Source of the DNA: Allobosea sp. AAP35
Lineage (GTDB): Bacteria; Pseudomonadota; Alphaproteobacteria; Rhizobiales; Beijerinckiaceae
NCBI RefSeq assembly: GCF_001295925.1
Contig: NZ_LJHQ01000011.1
Span: 1-64,000 of the forward strand
DNA length: 64,000 nt
Reading direction: 5' to 3'
Below, piece by piece: positions 63,172 through 64,000 of this stretch. Both the position numbers and the translations under genes were made by a program. Numbering within the stretch: position 1 is the first letter of the stretch; every line of letters begins with the position of its first letter. Below the pieces are notes generated by a model. That model was given only the letters and a program-made list of their open reading frames with translations. It was not told where the DNA came from and ran no database searches.

Positions 63172-64000
63172 ATGACCGAGCGCGACGGGGTTTCCCGGGT
63201 TCCCGCCCCCTTGATCACCTGGCGGCGCGGCCCGGTTTCGATCGTTGTCGTCTTCGCTGCCTTGGCGCTGTTCCTGGTGCTCTTGCCGGCGACGCTCCTG
63301 ATGATCTTCGCGGGCCTGCTGCTTGCGATCCTGTTCAGGTCCTGCGGTGTCTGGGTCGGCAATCGGCTCTCCGTTGGCCCCGGCTGGGGCGTCGCGATCT
63401 TCCTCCTGTGTGTTCTGCTACTGCTTGGCGGGGGAGGTATGGCCGTCGCGCCCGCCGTCCTGGAGCAGGTCGATCAACTCTGGCGGCAAGTGCCTGAGGC
63501 GGTCGACAGTGTGCGGAAGCGGATCGACACATATGACTGGGCTCGCAACGCGCTCGAACGGCTCAGCCCCGGCAATCTTTGGTCGTCCGAGGCGGGGGGA
63601 GCGGCCACGCAGGCCGTCGGTTCGGCCTTCGGCTCGCTGGGTAACGGCGTCCTGTTGCTGTTCATTGCGCTTTACGGTGCATTCGATCCCGAGACCTATC
63701 GAAAGGGTTTCCTGAAGCTGTTTGCGCCGTCGCGGCGGGCGCAAGCCGAAGTCGTGCTCGCCCGCAGTGTCGATACCTTGCAGAACTGGCTCGTCGCGCA
63801 GTCGATCGCGATGGCCGTCGTGGGCGTGCTGACCGGGCTCGGCCTGTGGCTGATCGGCATCCCGCTGGCCCTGGTGCTGGGGCTGATCGCCGGTCTGCTC
63901 GCCTTCATTCCCAATATCGGGCCGGTCCTGGCGGCGGCCCCCGGCCTTCTGCTTGCCGTGCCTCAAGGCATGAACACGGTTCTGATGGTCCTGGGCGTCT
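63172..64000 (+). CDS. AI-2E family transporter, truncated by the window edge
   Basis: The first 276 codons of a membrane protein that runs out of the window. The start is the ATG at 63172. After MTERDGVSRVPAPL come two hydrophobic segments (about 24-55 and 70-90), a soluble stretch (QVDQLWRQVPEAVDSVRKRI), another hydrophobic segment and then AFIPNIGPVLAAAPGLLLAV. The IPNIGP turn is a hallmark of the AI-2E/PerM family. Members are implicated in export of autoinducer-2, Na+/H+ exchange or other transport; function cannot be assigned. Confidence 0.85.
   Translation, partial: MTERDGVSRVPAPLITWRRGPVSIVVVFAALALFLVLLPATLLMIFAGLLLAILFRSCGVWVGNRLSVGPGWGVAIFLLCVLLLLGGGGMAVAPAVLEQVDQLWRQVPEAVDSVRKRIDTYDWARNALERLSPGNLWSSEAGGAATQAVGSAFGSLGNGVLLLFIALYGAFDPETYRKGFLKLFAPSRRAQAEVVLARSVDTLQNWLVAQSIAMAVVGVLTGLGLWLIGIPLALVLGLIAGLLAFIPNIGPVLAAAPGLLLAVPQGMNTVLMVLGV

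Overview
The window reads as a chromosomal segment of a high-GC alphaproteobacterium of the order Hyphomicrobiales (Rhizobiales). A Bosea-like genome is my best guess. It rests on gene content (a liv operon with a DUF6867 gene, a form II cox-type cluster, an Anbu protease cluster, Usg, BcsS) and on a dispersed palindromic intergenic repeat typical of this group. No database search was possible. I see no rRNA, tRNA, transposase, phage gene or CRISPR array.

Layout. 0.1-2 kb: murI and rpsD (minus), with a clear rpsD terminator. 2-6.4 kb: a Tat-type flavin amine oxidase and, divergently, a TonB-dependent receptor. 6.4-10 kb (minus): a D-amino-acid dehydrogenase-like FAD enzyme, an M19 dipeptidase and TrmJ. 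10-16 kb (plus): a BASS-type transporter, a GST, rpe, purB, one visibly AT-rich AlbA_2/ATPase gene that looks acquired, and an RBBP9-like hydrolase. 16.4-22.1 kb (minus): a compact branched-chain-amino-acid-type ABC operon, livH-livM-livG-livF-DUF6867-livK. 22.3-26 kb: a hydroxyproline-type catabolic group (cupin, FAD dehydrogenase, epimerase) with a divergent GntR regulator.

26.7-31 kb (minus): a five-gene operon pcaB - aconitase X large - aconitase X small - pcaD - pcaC. The two-subunit aconitase X in the middle of three beta-ketoadipate-type genes is the most unexpected arrangement here. 31.2-43.8 kb: a molybdenum-hydroxylase cluster. It holds coxG, coxS-coxL-coxM, the maturation genes coxD (MoxR) and coxE (VWA), a split XdhC pair, a LysE exporter and a fused molybdopterin-binding/nucleotidyltransferase protein. 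The large subunit carries the form II motif AYRGAGR, so it is not a classical CO dehydrogenase. A soluble chemoreceptor with a degenerate protoglobin domain sits inside the cluster.

43.9-47.4 kb: vapBC, a DUF2256 mini-protein, an SDR lacking the catalytic Tyr, bcsS, usg and exoD. 47.5-54 kb (minus): a GGDEF-EAL protein, then the Anbu cluster (ATP-grasp, alpha-E, transglutaminase, Anbu), in which the transglutaminase lacks its catalytic Cys. 54.4-64 kb: a lipoprotein and a small orphan protein, radC-map, an FkbM methyltransferase, a CinA-N protein, a secreted three-repeat ricin-type lectin with a periplasmic partner and an upstream AraC gene, gpt, an ICMT-family methyltransferase and a truncated AI-2E-family transporter at the window edge.

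Most operons are tightly coupled, with 1-10 nt overlaps of start and stop codons. Ten intergenic repeat elements account for much of the non-coding DNA.
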